From NCBI GenBank assembly GCA_023432805.1, contig JAEYUG010000037.1, positions 1 to 15,230 of the forward strand: a stretch of 15,230 bases of DNA. The letters run 5' to 3'. The notes below the pieces were generated by a model. It was not told where the DNA came from and made no database searches. It worked only from the letters and a program-made list of their open reading frames with translations. Of this stretch, positions 14,511-15,230 are shown piece by piece. This DNA is from Bacteroidota bacterium. Its GTDB lineage: Bacteria > Bacteroidota > Ignavibacteria > SZUA-365. A program made the translations under genes and the position numbers. Positions within the stretch are counted from its first letter, which is position 1. Each line of letters begins with the position of its first letter.

Positions 14511-15230
14511 CAGCGCGCCTTCAGATTGCTGACGAGGACGCGCTCGATCGGTGAGGGTGGATCCCCGATGATACGCGCAACTTCCCGTCCCTCCTGGAAG
14601 ACGATGATGGCGGGATAGTCATGGCCGTACTTCTCCAGTTCGGCATGTGGTTCGTTCCCTCCCATCGCGATACCGATGTAGCGCGCGGAAAACTGTGGGT
14701 TGGCTGCATCCTTGAGAATCCGAAGGAAGCGCGGCAGCACGAGCCGGCAGGTCGGGCACCAGGTGGCGAACATCACCACGAACTCCGTCTTCTGCTTGTA
14801 GGACTTCAGGGTCTGGATATCCTTTTTCTTCGGCGAATAGGCGTCGCGCAACATCGCGTAGACGGGACTGTGTGCGAGGATGATGGATGCGTTGACTTCA
14901 CCGACGAGCGACTCCTTGACGCGGATGGTCACGGTCATGCCCTTGTAGCTGAAGCTCGTGATTCCGGATTTGACCGCATAGGTTGCCACCTTGCGCCCCG
15001 CAGGCATCGAGGCGGTTTCGAAGCTGAACTCGGACGTCGCCTTGAGTTGCTTCGCCTCGATTTCCTGCACCGATTTCGCCGCGAGATCCAGGAGCAGTGG
15101 CGCGCTGAAACGCTTCGATGTGATCAGCAGATGCGGAGAGGATGTGCCGGGTTGATACGCAATGGTGCTGATGTCTGGCTTGCCATTGATTTCAACACTG
15201 TATTGCGGAGCCTCCTCCCAGGCAACCGAC
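14510..15230 (-). CDS. Thioredoxin-fold protein with WCPTC active site (5' end beyond window)
   Basis: The frame is open from the right edge to TGA at 14512-14510, giving 239 visible residues and no start. GTG 15070 in the frame is not a convincing start because open sequence of the same character continues to the edge. The first 130 or so visible residues are a beta-rich domain (YSVEINGKPDI, LLITSKRFSAPLLLDL, FSYKGMTVTIRVKE) of unrecognised family. The thioredoxin domain follows: FVVMFATWCPTCRLVLPRF carries the CxxC at visible residues 158-161, and DYPAIIVFQEGREVARIIG carries the cis-proline. The layout resembles periplasmic TlpA/ResA-like thiol oxidoreductases, which are usually anchored or exported, but the N-terminus needed to show this is missing. 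Its stop overlaps the MauE/DoxX start, so the pair is probably functionally linked. Confidence 0.8.
   Translation of the reverse strand, partial: SVAWEEAPQYSVEINGKPDISTIAYQPGTSSPHLLITSKRFSAPLLLDLAAKSVQEIEAKQLKATSEFSFETASMPAGRKVATYAVKSGITSFSYKGMTVTIRVKESLVGEVNASIILAHSPVYAMLRDAYSPKKKDIQTLKSYKQKTEFVVMFATWCPTCRLVLPRFLRILKDAANPQFSARYIGIAMGGNEPHAELEKYGHDYPAIIVFQEGREVARIIGDPPSPIERVLVSNLKAR

Overview
This is GC-rich DNA (by eye about 60% G+C) with a very high gene density. The decisive taxonomic clue is an adjacent PorU-PorV pair, the cell-surface sortase and shuttle protein of the type IX secretion system (T9SS). T9SS is known from Bacteroidota and relatives in the Fibrobacteres-Chlorobi-Bacteroidetes group. 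The high GC, E. coli-like promoter spacing and Shine-Dalgarno-like sites suggest a GC-rich lineage in or near Bacteroidota/Chlorobiota (Ignavibacteria, Kapabacteria or Rhodothermota type) rather than a typical low-GC Bacteroides or Flavobacterium. The lineage is inferred. No mobile element, CRISPR array, rRNA or phage gene is visible.

Region A (1-7,700, all minus strand; transcription runs from high to low coordinates). A Wzx-like polysaccharide flippase (6268-7521) is followed by porU (2189-6238), porV (857-2023) and a secreted protein that runs off the left edge (1-807; M6-peptidase-like, a possible T9SS cargo). A good promoter (TTGACA-17-TATTTT) lies just upstream of the flippase. A second, weaker one lies in the porU-porV gap, next to a perfect hairpin. 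In known T9SS, PorV shuttles cargo to PorU, which removes the C-terminal signal and joins the cargo to an anionic LPS. A glycan flippase heading this cluster therefore fits a combined envelope-attachment unit, but that link is inference.

Region B (7,700-10,100) holds small independent genes: a free methionine-(R)-sulfoxide reductase (minus), a divergently transcribed 181-residue outer-membrane beta-barrel protein (plus), tandem tRNA-Lys(UUU) and tRNA-Leu(GAG) genes (plus), and a periplasmic six-repeat TPR protein (plus) that ends in a clear Rho-independent terminator. The tRNA-Leu to TPR gap carries two perfect inverted repeats.

Region C (10,106-15,230, minus strand) is a tight five-gene operon entering from the right edge. 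Its order is a thioredoxin-fold protein with a WCPTC site (5' end missing), a MauE/DoxX-type membrane protein with a thioredoxin-like tail that has lost its CxxC, a PduO-type cob(I)alamin adenosyltransferase, a deoxynucleoside kinase and a TonB-dependent receptor. Junctions are a TGATG overlap, a 2-nt gap, a 16-nt gap and a 23-nt overlap, so cotranscription and translational coupling are likely. Corrinoid adenosylation and deoxynucleoside salvage beside an outer-membrane receptor could point to cobalamin use linked to deoxynucleotide supply. That functional link is a hypothesis.

I did not find a convincing wholly new system. The most noteworthy points are the flippase-porU-porV arrangement, the thiol/cobalamin/deoxynucleoside operon, the redox-dead thioredoxin tail, a 15-bp tandem repeat at a signal-peptide cleavage region, and the inverted repeats before the TPR gene.
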